Below, piece after piece: positions 20,401 to 29,744 of a stretch of 64,000 nucleotides of DNA. A model generated the notes under the pieces. The model ran no database searches. It worked only from the letters and a program-made list of their open reading frames with translations, and was not told the DNA's origin. Source of the stretch: Asparagopsis taxiformis (taxonomy: Eukaryota > Rhodophyta > Florideophyceae > Bonnemaisoniales > Bonnemaisoniaceae). The DNA lies in contig JALQPE010000192.1 of NCBI GenBank assembly GCA_030407315.1, forward strand, positions 124,001-188,000. Direction: 5' to 3'. Every line of letters begins with the position of its first letter. The first letter of the stretch is position 1. Position numbers and translations under genes: made by a program.

Positions 20401-20725
20401 TGACGGCAGGGACACGAGCGTTGTTGAAATGTTGGGGAGAGGGGTTGAAACGGTAGCGACACGTTCGCTCATGCAGCGCGAGCGCATAAGCATCTACGCA
20501 GTAGTAGAAACACCCTTCATACTTGCATTCCATGTCGAGTTTTGACGCAAAAGGGAGGATTGCGAGCTGAACAGGGGAGACTGGTGCCGTCCAGATGCGA
20601 CCAATTTTATTTTTGTGGTGCTTTCGAGACTTGGAATGTAACGTGTTCGTTCGTAGTTTTGTGGGTAGTAGTTTTGTGCTCACTCCAGCTGACATCCCAA
20701 CGGTGGAATTTAACCGAGACTTCAA
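17492..20725 (-). CDS. Plavaka-like (CMC superfamily) transposase
   Basis: Intact 1077-codon ORF. The N-terminus has a C-x4-C...H-x4-C zinc finger (residues about 67-89: CKYEGC...HERTC). The core resembles fungal Plavaka transposases: YSDKSSTSL near residue 322, with a likely catalytic Asp, followed by YPIHVTLLNF and IVGYLPYI, then QCFPILANYCCDFPEAKEL and CHRCYIP, and EPLHNLHLGISKLIKQCI near 530-545. I recognise these from the family and could not align them here. The start may be 20725, or the ATG at 20533 directly before the zinc finger: the first 40 or so codons overlap sequence (20600-20815) retained in element 2, which lacks the rest of the gene. It would act in the nucleus on the element's terminal repeats. 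Confidence 0.78.
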   Translation of the reverse strand: MKSRLNSTVGMSAGVSTKLLPTKLRTNTLHSKSRKHHKNKIGRIWTAPVSPVQLAILPFASKLDMECKYEGCFYYCVDAYALALHERTCRYRFNPSPQHFNNARVPAVTHEPARNGDHDSPQPSSPDPESCRASSSDSPCDAPLPPTSTPSRADLLVQSLAASLTTLEYKAGAGRVSEVITILQDPAFSLEKFNSAVRTVEECRHVTASMVETHFRTEGYKSHIIPDKTGKYSAQLYLRDPVDMLRRQLALANDQNTLFHPSPQTAPDGTAIFSHPLHTEFAKTLHQVTRQRVQLSEDPQVVWAEETDPTPSSFAGLLQVYSDKSSTSLKSSAIVAYPIHVTLLNFSAPLRRHCIRTGLTIVGYLPYIVNPSSNALFGDEMPTTSSSASRARKIDILHKALEKVFSSLSTAFSSGFPCTDSTATARQCFPILANYCCDFPEAKELSCTRNSTTTTHPCHRCYIPATQLESSAPHQPRSLDDTRSARQESAQEHTTAPLEALSLLEQHSVLESTALLPTNSPLDPYNIFSFEPLHNLHLGISKLIKQCIVHRLSSPDLTTTTASRSGTPRTFKKVKKSILAGSNSILSAIERDYYITGLHVDFSKGEKGTNLNGLFTEDGIRGMLAAKDYHHVDMVFPFIAAFIDTCCDEVDTAPLTSICTQYSDLVAWVMKRGRIKHWTAAELESLQNSISYFKQSMLSTLGPFHTTGLKTFKFHLLDHLPGDLQRYGALEHIDAGPYEHSHLLFKQSYRKTSRRRSTAMEETIRHMEFSLATPTGHTPSNKLGNPRMISPTDGAVLVRDGFTVALHDFASLLPDATLLVADIDGQPDPATLLPLHNSSFPSGTITLFQQLGDTAAQAFLTLARLRATAEGPPIHDMDISVTVVKSAYVMGGYVPDADDFDPHSGMLRPTNVSRHKQQRVFATSSFGPAKRSQYSFVVISGTADDYRTIWVGRVLALVRLQSPNLFQPVELAFVQYMTCFAPKTAVEKSLGCICLKWSTWDPDNGSVDSNDTASHSAGGPWFDLIPASTISGTVHIVRSNFPVKPFTKQMHWSDHRFYLNRFYTNTDYQFTDDNEEE

Positions 20726-21300
20726 TCATTTCCAACTGTTACATCACATTGCGTGCTGGCAACGTGTGCATGGAAGGACGAACGACTGCCCTGGGAGATG
20801 AATTTTCAATTAATTCATTTGTAATAATAAACTTTTTTATTTCTGAACTTCGTGGAATCTGAATGTGCTTTACAGCGGATATGCCACGGATCATGTAAGG
20901 AAAGCAAATGGATTCTCATATATATGATTATATGTTTATATTCGTTGTTCTCGATCCGGATCTCATTGTTCGGGGAATCAGTGACCATGGCTTGGGCCAT
21001 ACTCAATCTCACTGCCGGCGATGATTTCGAGTATGCACAGAAAGACTTAAGCGGACGCTGAAAGCTGTCCGGTCGACGCCGCAGGCTCCACTCCGCCCTC
21101 ATCACCGACTGATATTCTTTGACCGACTTTGCTTTGTACGTGCGCGAATCTTGATCAAGATTCGCGCACGTACCTTCGTTCCATCCTCTACCCTCGAGGG
21201 TATGCGTTGAGGGAAGCGTGGGTTTTGAGTCTGACTATTTCCGTTGATGCGATATTTTTCATGGGAAGCCTGTTGACTGATGGTGTGTATTAAGCGGAGG
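20726..21300. other. Region between transposase start and micro-exon array
   Basis: Conserved in element 2 (about 44380-44830). It contains an A/T-rich stretch at 20805-20840, a possible promoter for the minus-strand transposase. An inverted repeat of about 18 bp (TACGTGCGCGAATCTTGATC and its complement) occurs at 21136-21172. No gene seen. Confidence 0.4.
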
Positions 21301-22232
21301 ATGGAAGAGAGGTACGTGAAGTTTTGAAAGTATGGTGCGAGGGAAGGTTGGTTTTGAGTCTGACTGTTGTGGTTGATTCCAATGTTGTGTAGATGATGCA
21401 GGAATGTTGATGACGGAAGGTAAGTTTCATTGAGTGCCAAGATGTGCTTTGCGAAGATATGGACTGCTGACTATGATTATTATTCATTGCAAGGTTTTTG
21501 GATCATGGTTTGTATTGTGTGTAGGATGGATGAGAGGTACATTTGCGAGTTCTCAGGGTATGTAGCGAGGGAAACGTTGGTTTTCAATCTGACTGTTGCG
21601 ATTGATTCCGATGTTGCGTAGGTGATGGAGGAATAGTGATGACGGAAGGTAAGTCACATTGGGCGCCCAGACCGGTTGTGCGAAGATGCGGAATGCTGAC
21701 TACTTTTCTTGGCTACACGATTACGTGATTTATGGTTTTTATTGTGTGCAGGGTGGAACAGGTAAGGTAAGTGTGCGAGTTTTGAAAGTAAGCAGCGAGG
21801 GAAGGTTGGTTTTGAGTCTGACTATTTCCGTTGATGCGATATTTTTCATTGGAAGCCTATTGAGTCATGGTGTGTATTGTGTGGAGCGAAGGTAAGTGTG
21901 CGAGTTTTGAAAGTAAGCAGCGAGGGAAGGTTGGTTTTGGGTCTGACTGTTGTGGTTGATTCCGATGTTGTGTAGATGGTGCAGGAATGTTGATCACAGA
22001 AGGTAAGTTTCACTGAGCACCAAGACTTGTTTTGCAAAGATATGGACTGCTGACTTTGATTATTCATTGCAAGGTTTTTGGATCATGGTTTGTATTTTGT
22101 GTAGGATGGATGAGAGGTAAGTAAGGAAGTTTCTAGGATATCTGTCGTAGTAAGCGTTGCTTTTGAATCTGACTGTTGGGGTTGATGTTTTGTATGTGAT
22201 GCAGGAGTGGTGAAGCAGGAACGGCAGGACTG
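21301..22232 (+). other. Micro-exon array in element 1
   Basis: Alternating exon-like units of 27 and 12 nt between intron-like units with GTAAGT-type donors, CTGAC motifs and TAG/CAG acceptors. 27-nt units: 21393-21419, 21622-21648, 21976-22002. 12-nt units: 21525-21536, 22105-22116. A terminal unit starts at 22205. Introns are about 102-105 nt after 27-nt units and 85-88 nt after 12-nt units. All introns fall in phase 1 and the frame stays open through most units; the 27-nt unit encodes roughly DAGMLMTE and the 12-nt unit GWMR. The unit at 21752 is degenerate. The final unit meets a TGA after about 9 codons, whereas in element 2 it stays open. This is either a decayed micro-exon gene or a satellite with splice-like sequences. 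Confidence 0.55.
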
Positions 22233-22559
22233 AAGGAGAGTGAAGAAGGGATGTAGGAAGATGGGGAATGAAGCTGTGAGGTGTTTCTGGTATGTGTATA
22301 TTTTGGGGCATACGATAGAAGTGAGAGTGGGTTTCAAGTGGTGTAAGATTTTGCTGACCATGTTCGTGTTTGATGTCTTGATGATTTAATGGGCTGGGGT
22401 GGTGTCGAGGAAAGCGGGATGGAATTGGGAAGGAGCGGATTTTTTGTAATCAAGGTCGTGAGGGTTCTTGAAGTATGTGCGGATGGTGGTGCATGGCGTT
22501 CGGATGGTAGGGAGAACGCGATAGTGAGGGAGATGGGTGATCGACGATATGCTGACAGG
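22233..22559. other. Post-array region of element 1
   Basis: Nearly the same as 46200-46545 of element 2. It holds the remains of the last exon of the micro-exon array. No other gene is recognised. Confidence 0.4.
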
Positions 22560-22735
22560 TATTTTGTATTCCGGCTGGATACGTATTTCATATTCTGGCT
22601 GGATACATATTCCGTATTCTGGCTGGATACGTATTTCGTATTCTGGCTGGATACGTATTCCGTATTCTGGCTGGATACGTATTTCCTATTCTAACCGGGT
22701 ATTTATTTCCTATTCTGACCAGATATGTATTTCCT
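22560..22735 (+). repeat. 24-bp tandem repeat
   Basis: About seven units of a 24-bp repeat around TATTCTGGCTGGATACGTAT, the last units diverged (CTAACCGGGTATTTATTTCC). Element 2 has fewer units at 46545-46680, so the array varies in length between copies. Confidence 0.8.
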
Positions 22736-22865
22736 ATTCTAGAGAGACGTATTGTATACGAGCAGTTTCGTAAATGAGAGAATAAAATACGGTCCGATAT
22801 GGGCCCTGAATTTACCATCCGCTGTAATTTCTTCCCTCCCGGTTTTCGCTGATATATTGTATACT

Positions 22866-23166
22866 GGATGTCGGGTCCTAGTATTCCGCCGAACGTACTA
22901 GAGAAAGTGGATGTCGGGTCCTAGTATTCCGCCAAACGTACTAGAGAAAGTGGATGTCGGGTCCTAGTATTCCGCCATATGTACTAGAGAAAGTGGATGT
23001 CGGGTCCTAGTATTCCGCCAAACGTACTAGAGAAAGTGGATGTCGGGTCCTAGTATTCCGCCATATGTACTAGAGAAAGTGGATGTCGGGTCCTAGTATT
23101 CCGCCATATGTACTAGAGAAAGTGGATGTCGGGCCCTAGTATTCCGCCATATGTACTAGAGAAAGT
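22866..23166 (+). repeat. 43-bp tandem repeat, seven units
   Basis: Seven head-to-tail 43-bp units starting GGATGTCGGGTCCTAGTATT, each also containing GTACTAGAGAAAGT. Units start at 22866, 22909, 22952, 22995, 23038, 23081 and 23124. Element 2 also has seven. The repeats share the CTAGTA/TACTAG motif with the left end, suggesting transposase-binding sites (inference). Confidence 0.9.
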
Positions 23167-23262
23167 GGACGTCCGCATCCAAAAAAATTTTTTTTTTTCG
23201 GACGCGGACGTTCATTTGTTCTAGTAAATCTCGGGGCCGACTAGGACCCGTACTAGAGAGAC

Positions 23263-23296
23263 TGGACGTCCGCGTCCACTTCCGAAAACACAGACG
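23263..23296 (-). repeat. Right terminal inverted repeat of element 1
   Basis: Inverted match of 1923-1956. It is preceded by a tract (23167-23262) with GGACGTCCGCATCC, a run of A then T, GGACGCGGACG and CTAGTA motifs. The TT duplication follows at 23297-23298. Confidence 0.9.
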
Positions 23297-23298
23297 TT

Positions 23299-25281
23299 CC
23301 CTGCGTATTCCATTACGCACCGTCGGTACTGCTCGGGCGCGACGTTCCGGTCGAGGCTCGTTCGTATTTCTGGGCTATTGCTCTGAGCGAGTGGGTGGTG
23401 ATGGTTGCCGCCGCGTGGCTTCACGTCGCTTACGTCGAGCGCCGCTTCTTGCGCTTAAACGAAAAACTGATCGCGGGAATCGAGCGCGTCGGCGTTTCGG
23501 CGATCGTGCGGGGCGGAACGTATACGGCGGCGCACCTCGAGAGTCTCCTGACCGAGCATCGCGCGTGCGCGTGGGAGGAAACTCCAGTTTTCGATCTCGC
23601 GCCTGGTATGGATTTCAAGGAGGGCGGGCAATGGTTGCCCTGGAGCGCGGAGCGTGGCGTCGTCGACTGGGCGCATGGTTCGCTTGGCGTTCACCGGCAT
23701 ACTGAAATTCCACATCTCCTTCCCAAGTCGCCGCGTAATCCGTCGCGCGACGCGTTTGCGAATTTGGAAGCGCGCGATGTCGTTACCGTTGATGCAGTGT
23801 TATCCGCGCTATCAACTAACGAACTGCATGTTATGCGCGCGACCGATTCGCGCGAGTACGCGCAGTATCTTGGCATGGCGGCGCTATTGGCGATCGAGCG
23901 TAGGCGCTTCCGAGACGGCCGGTATTCTCTTTTCTCCGAGCCGCCGCGCGCTCCTATCGACATCGAGCGACTCGACGCGGCGCTGCGCGCGGAGTACGTG
24001 AAGGTTTACAACGAGTTGCAGGCTTTGAAAGCGGCGTCTTCCTGCCACGGCGGGGCTGCGGCGTCCAGCAGTGCGGGCGAAGGCGGGGCGGCGGTCAGCA
24101 GCGCGGCGAAGAGCGGCGCGGGTGACGGGGCTGCTGCGGGCAGCCGCATGGGCGCAGGCGCTGCAGAGGCTGAGAACGTGGCGGCAGGTGACGCGGCGCC
24201 CGCTGTCAACGAGACGGGTGCTGTTTTGGCCGAATCAGACGCGAACGTGTTGCGGGGCCAGCTTGCCGCCGCCGAAAAGGGGCGGGACGAGGCGTTGGCG
24301 CGCGTGTCGTTGCTCGAAGGAGCTCGCGACGACGCTTTGGCGCGAATAGCTTCCGCCGTGGAGGACCGCAACGAAGCGCTGGCGCGTCTGGCGTCGGTCG
24401 AGCAGAGCCGTGACGAGGCGGTGGCGTGGGTAACGACGATTGCGCAAGCGCGCGACGACGCTGCGGCGCGCCTTACCAAAGCGAACGCAACGCGCGACGA
24501 AGCGGTGAGTCTCGTGCACGAGGCTGAAAAGACACTTAAGGACGCGGCTGGACGCGAGGCGACGTTAGAGCGCAGGGCCGGGGAAGATGCGACGCGGATC
24601 GAGCGGATGCACAAGGACATCGGCGACCTGCAAGAACGCGTGGCGAATTACGAGCGAGCTGCCAGCGGCAATCGTGCGATGATCACGGCCCTCCAAGAAC
24701 GTTGCGAGGCTGCTACTTCGGCACAGGAACGGGCGGAACGCGCGCTTAGCGATGTCGAAACGAACCTCGCGGGCGAACGTCAACGGGGTGCGGAGCGTGT
24801 CGCTGCGGTGCGTCGGGCGTATACTGCGCGTGAACGGGAGACCGTTCGTAGGATCCAGGATACGATCGAACGCACACACCGCCTCGGCACGACGCTGAAT
24901 GATATCGTTGGCTTAGTGCAGCGGTCGCCCGAAACCTCCGCGGCGGGGGTGGTGTCTAACAGCGAGACGCAGTCTGTCAGCGGTCTTAACGAGGGGGCGG
25001 AACGGGAAGGTGATGCGTCGGTCGCGGTGGGAAGCGATGGGGCCGGTCGCGGAGGTGCGCGTCCGACGAATCGCACTCGCGCGGCGGCCGCAGCGGCTGC
25101 AAGTCCCGGCGTTCCTCCTTTGCGTCTCGGCGTGCAAGACGGGCGCGTCGTGCGCGTGCTGAATTCCGAGCGACGACGCAATCACCAAGCAGACACGGCT
25201 TCAAGTCGTGCTCGTGCGCGCGGCGCAACGGGCAGTTCTTCGAGCCGACGCACGCGCCGCGAGGATAACGCACGTGAGTGA
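23299..25281 (+). pseudogene. Antisense ORF of gypsy element, C-terminal part
   Basis: 660 codons and a stop, continuing the ORF of 948-1922 in frame once element 1 and one TT are removed. The first 220 residues are globular, with Trp and Arg. Then comes an Ala/Gly/Ser-rich linker and a long coiled coil (about 24230-24940) built of repeats such as RDEALARVSLLEGARDD, then a basic Arg/Ser-rich tail. No retroviral envelope or enzyme motif is seen. A structural or nucleic-acid-packaging role is conceivable. It lies opposite to gag-pol, between integrase and the 3' LTR, as do antisense ORFs known in some plant gypsy elements. Confidence 0.7.
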
Positions 25282-26517
25282 GCTTCTTCGTCCCCATCTG
25301 GGCTAGCCGGTAGTCCATTCTACTCCCTTGATTAAACTTCTTGTGTTTTGTTAACTTCGCCTTGGCCATCCTTCCTTTCGTACGCGCGGCGCGAATTGCG
25401 TTTGCGGCGCATGCGTAGGCGCGACGGTGTACCGCGCGCGACTGCGGCTGCGTCCAGCGGCTCCTCGGAGTGCCGTGCGGACGTCCGGTCGGGGAGCTAC
25501 TAGCAATGGTTCGGTGCGAGTTTCGTCGCGCGAGTCGCCGCTTGAAGCGGTGTTTGCCCAGTGACCGCGTCGACGCTCGGGATTCGCGAGCGACGCGGTT
25601 GGGGCCGCGTGGGGCGAGGCGGGAAAGAGGGGGATAGAGCTGCTGGCCGGTAGGCATACAGAACGGGCGCGTTCTCTTCGTGCTTATCGTCGCGCGTTCG
25701 TCGCGTTTTCGTTCGCTTTTTCGCTTCGCGTTTCGTCGCGCTTCGTCGCGTTTCGTCGCGTTTCGTTCGCGCTTCGTCTAGTTTCGTTCGCGCTTCGTCG
25801 CGTCTCGTTCGCGCTTCGTCTAGTTTCGTTCGCGCTTCGTCGCGTCTCGTTCGCGCTTCGTCTAGTTTCGTTCGCGTCTCGGGGGCTGGGTTTCTAATGC
25901 TCTGGTTTTTAGCGAGCGTCTAGGTGTGTTCCCGCCCCCGGAGGATTGGGGTTCGCCATGGCCTTCTTGGACGAAGAGGACGGGCGTGTGGGTGGCATCC
26001 CCCTTTCCAGCGGAGGCTTTCGCTTGCTGGTATTCTGCGTCGTTCCCTGCCACCCGTATGGTTCGTCGCGTGCGCGCGTATGTGAACAGCCAATCCGGGG
26101 GTGCCATCAGGAAGTATCTCGCCACGGCGTCGGGGCAGATCGGCGCCGTCCATTTTTGGCCTGCCCCGGCCTCGGCTCGTTTTTCAGCCTATAATCTTCC
26201 AGCCCCGTAAATGGCCATGCTGTATGGGCCAATCCCTCCCCCGCAACGACCAATCCGGTGTGCGCGCCTCCCTTTTTCGTGCGTAATTGCGCTTTCGGGC
26301 GTGCCCACTCCTGGGGATTCTGGCGTTGTCGGCATGGGGGATGGGGAGCGAAAGGCACATGGACTCCCGGCTTCGGTTGCCGCTTGGGTTCGTGCAGGAG
26401 CGGAAGACGGACGGTGGAATGCGACGGTTGTGCGGTGACGACGATTGCGTGGTAGCGCGGCGATGCGACGCTTGGCGATTGCGCGGCGAAAGATGAACGC
26501 GATTGCGTAGCGTACGC
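25282..26517. other. Non-coding part of the gypsy element
   Basis: No gene supported. A CG-rich tandem repeat lies at 25690-25880 and short unsupported ORFs elsewhere. The sequence continues beyond element 3 at 52776. Confidence 0.5.
25690..25880 (+). repeat. Short tandem repeat CGCGCTTCGTCTAGTTTCGTT
   Basis: Repeated T/C/G-rich units of about 9-18 bp combine into a 37-bp period (TCGTTCGCGCTTCGTCTAGT followed by TTCGTTCGCGCTTCG). It lies in the untranslated region between the antisense ORF and integrase. Confidence 0.75.
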
Positions 26518-26519
26518 TA

Positions 26520-27200
26520 CGGTGTTGAAAAGGGGGCCTCAGACAGTACTGCGAGACAGTGATTTTTACTGTCTGAGACAGTAAAAATCACTATGCGGCA
26601 AATGAAAATTAATGCCACACTTGGAGACAGTGATTTGCACTGTCTGGCAGACAGTACGGAACACTGTCTGCAGACAGTAAAAAACACTGTCTCACAGTAC
26701 TGTCTGAGGCAGTGAATGGAGACAGTAAAAATTAATGATTTATTCAATAGTTGGATATGATGTAATTTACTGTACTGGGCAGTGTTGGCGGATAGTGTTT
26801 TGTATTGGCCAAGGCAACATGGCCGGATAGTAAAATATGCTGCCTGGGACAATAGATGGAACCAACACGGTGCACTGTCCTGGGCAGTACCTGGAGACAG
26901 TGATTTTCACTGTCCTGGGCAGTACCTGTAGACAGTACTTTGTGCTGCCCTGGGCAGTACCTGTAGACAGTATTTCGTGCTGCCCTGGGCAGCACCTGTA
27001 GACAGTACTTTGTGCTGCCCTGGGCAGCACCTGTAGACAGTACTTTGTGCTGCCCTGGGCAGCACCTGTAGACAGTATTTCGTGCTGCCCTGGGCAGCAC
27101 CTGTAGACAGTACTTTGTGCTGCCCTGGGCAGCACCTGGAGACAGTAAAAGTAGTGTCCTGATATAGTAAAATTCGGTGTCTGGGAGTGGTGGATGAGAT
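26520..27200 (+). repeat. Left subterminal palindrome array of element 3
   Basis: Dense ACTGTC/GACAGT motifs, many paired as hairpins such as GACAGTAAAAATCACTGTC. From about 26875 to 27142 there is a 35-bp tandem repeat of about seven units (CTGCCCTGGGCAG plus ACCTGTAGACAGTA), itself partly palindromic. The right end, 52430-52765, has the same motif family. Confidence 0.85.
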
Positions 27201-27847
27201 GGAGCGTCACGCTGTCGTGGGCATCTTTCTGGGGTAGAGGAAGGCAGTTCTAGCGCTATGAGGATGGGGCATGGACGGTATTCATATGGGAATGGACAGA
27301 ATAGTACGGCTAGGAATTTTTATTTCGTAGTGACTATGAGCTAGCGAGAGGTATACGCGGTAGGATAGGTAGCAATCTAAGAGGGGGCGATATGGGAAGC
27401 TTCACTCTGGATTTGTTTATTTGCGCAGGCTACATTGAGAATAAACAATCCCTATGTTAAAAATGCTACTACAACTAACACTATTCCGACGAGTAAAACT
27501 AAAACTACTAGAAAAGTCTAGAAATCTATCAACTGATTGAGCTGCATGTATAAGCTAGGAAATGAAGAGAAGAAGAAAAAATGATGTAGAGAAAGGAAAC
27601 AAGTTAGTGACGTTGAATTGGAGAGGGAAATTGATGGTGATTAGGAGACTAACGTACCTTAACAAATACCATTGCATCCCAAATTGAGATATGTACTCAC
27701 AGGCAGAAAAGAAAAGTAGTGGAGAAGTGGTAAGAGAGAAAGATAAATGAAAGTAGAAGTGGAACACTCACCGACTGGAAACCTTAGAAAGAGAAAACGA
27801 ATAGAAAACTGGGTTAGTGGCGTGAGTTGTGGAAACGTACCATCATG
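27201..27847. other. AT-rich stretch of element 3
   Basis: No supported gene. Only short ORFs in low-complexity A/T-rich sequence. Confidence 0.4.
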
Positions 27848-27992
27848 GTTCATATCCGTCGGAGACAAAGCAACAACTTTGGCCTTGGAAGCCGTATTGA
27901 TGATCTAAAACTTACGCTTTGGAAGCAGTTTAGATGATCTATACGGCTTCCACAGCCAAAGTTGTTGCTTTGTTTCCGACGGATATGAAGAT
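27848..27992. repeat. Long hairpin
   Basis: Inverted repeat with arms of about 55-60 bp. The left arm starts ATATCCGTCGGAGACAAAGC and the right arm is its near-complement ending in GTTTCCGACGGATAT. The loop is about 25 bp and the arms differ by a few bases. It is the size of a small foldback element or MITE. Confidence 0.75.
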
Positions 27993-28814
27993 GGAAACAG
28001 GGATTTCCAGAATCTGTTGTTTAAGTAGCACTCTGCGGGCGGAAATGACGTGTAGGAGAACAATAGAGGGATGAATTTGAAACGGAGCGGTGCGATGGGA
28101 GGCCCAGAAAAACGATACCTAGGGTGCGAATTACGCTTTGAAGCACATGACCTGGCAGAACAGGCGCAAAATTATTGTATCTTCTACCGCCTTCTCTAGT
28201 CTATAATGACGTCATCACTACAGAAATATAGGAAAAACACTAGCATATGGGGCCTACTGGAAAGGGGGAGGCGAGGAGTAGGAAAAATGGCGCACTTTCC
28301 TGGACGAGGAGTCCGCGCTTCCAGTGATGATTTGGACGGTATATATCGATGACGTCATTGAATGCTCTGAGCACACTTGGCAGGCAGTCAAAGCGGGCCA
28401 CGTAGATGGTGGCGGTTAGGAAATAGCAGTGTGGAAGAAATTTTATAATTTTCATGTTGCAAGCGAGCAGTGAATCTGCATTTTAATAAATAAATATATG
28501 CTAATTTAAGATATCACACCGAGTACGATTAAACGAGAGATCATGTTTTCACCTCGTGAATAGGGCCTAGAATATGGTAGAGTATACAACTAGGAACTAC
28601 GTGTATGAGAAAATCAGATTCGGTATTAGTGCTTAGAGCATCACCGCGTAATAAACGTAAATGGATACGTCTTTGACAGGTCTGTCTTGAGGGAATGCGA
28701 TACAAGATAGCAAAACCATTTTGAGTAGGTCCAGCCCGGATATAATAGCAATAATTCAGCAGAAAGTAATAAGCATAGGACAAATCATTGTGGTGAACCA
28801 GTTCATCTGATCGA
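27993..28814. other. Unannotated part of element 3
   Basis: No gene or repeat family recognised. Short ORFs on both strands lack any supporting feature. Confidence 0.35.
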
Positions 28815-29492
28815 ATGAAACCCTCGAAAGGTTTCGTAACGGTTGAATGTAGTGGCAGAGAAGTAGCGGAGAAGATTAATTCTCCCTCAGCTAGCGAGAC
28901 AATCATCACTACTGCCCAGTCCAGTTCGCCTGAAATGCAAGTTGACCCTCACAAAGTGAATGTCAGAGGTTGTTCACAAGTGGTTGAAGAAGTCTGCAAC
29001 GATGGAGCAATTCTTGCGAACAGATTTGGTAGCAGAAAACTCGAAAGGGGTCGGGGATATTGATCATCGCATTGAAGAGCGCATTTTATTCGTCTTTGTT
29101 GACTTTCATGACGACTTGATAGACAGAAGCAGTCTGAGAACCAAGAATGGGATGTTTACAAACAGTTTTGATGACAAACTGGAATATGCTCGGGGACAAA
29201 GGCAATGCATCTTACCAAGGCCGAAGAGGAAAGAGAACGGAGTCGAATGAAAACAAGTCCAGGTTGGATAAGAAGCGAAGAAGATAACCCAAGATTCTCT
29301 GAACCCGGTATGCCTGATAAAAACAATGAGACTGAGCCTCCCCTGGAAAAGAATAGGAGATTCACTGCAGGGAAACGAACGACTGGAGAAGAAGCACTAG
29401 TTTTCACTGATGAGCAAGAAAACTCCCTTTCAGACGGCACATTTCCTGAAAAACTATTTGAGATGTTGCCTTTATGCATTCCTTCCAGCTAG
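28815..29492 (+). pseudogene. Hypothetical broken ORF
   Basis: Three overlapping or adjacent plus-strand reading frames (28815-29063, 28960-29250, 29205-29492) with acidic, Ser/Glu-rich and then basic composition (RERSRMKTS, KRTTGEEALVF). The change of frame twice suggests indels in a former gene. No family recognised; chance ORFs remain possible. Confidence 0.25.
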
Positions 29493-29744
29493 AGAGTGAA
29501 GTATTGTATCGCAGGAGATATAAAATACTGAGCTCCTTATGAGCAAGAGAGGAAACGATGGCGGGTGGCACTGGAATAGAACGAGAAGGCGATGAGCGTA
29601 ATGACGCAGTCGTCTTCGTCTGCAACATTGAGAGGATCAGGAAGGCTTACGGAGGAGGCAGTTTCGGCAGAGCGCCGACAGAAAAGTCATGGTAACGATC
29701 GTAGCGATGACTTTGTTCTGAGGCAACAAATTATTACAGCAGCC

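Larger units (their letters stand above)
1923..23296. mobile_element. Element 1: Plavaka-like transposon with chromatin/DNA-modification genes
   Basis: A 21,374-bp DNA transposon bounded by 34-bp terminal inverted repeats with two mismatches (starting CGTCTGTGTT) and flanked by TT on both sides (1921-1922 and 23297-23298). It carries a ParB-like/dioxygenase gene (minus), a DNA methyltransferase-SET gene (plus), a coiled-coil gene (plus), a Plavaka-like transposase gene (minus), a micro-exon array, and terminal and subterminal repeat families. Element 2 shares both ends, and element 4 shares the dioxygenase gene and its downstream sequence, so it is a multi-copy family. Its exact excision restores the reading frame of the antisense ORF, which fixes the ends well. 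Confidence 0.9.

Noticed and set aside
22866..23166. CRISPR-like array
   Set aside because: The units are contiguous 43-bp tandem repeats without variable spacers, in a eukaryotic transposon end.
23395..25281. A gene of element 1 at its right end
   Set aside because: It lies outside the right inverted repeat and joins in frame with 948-1922; it belongs to the gypsy element.
26744..27210. Minus-strand ORFs with repeated Q-V-L-P-R-A
   Set aside because: They are translations of the 35-bp tandem repeat and have no coding support.
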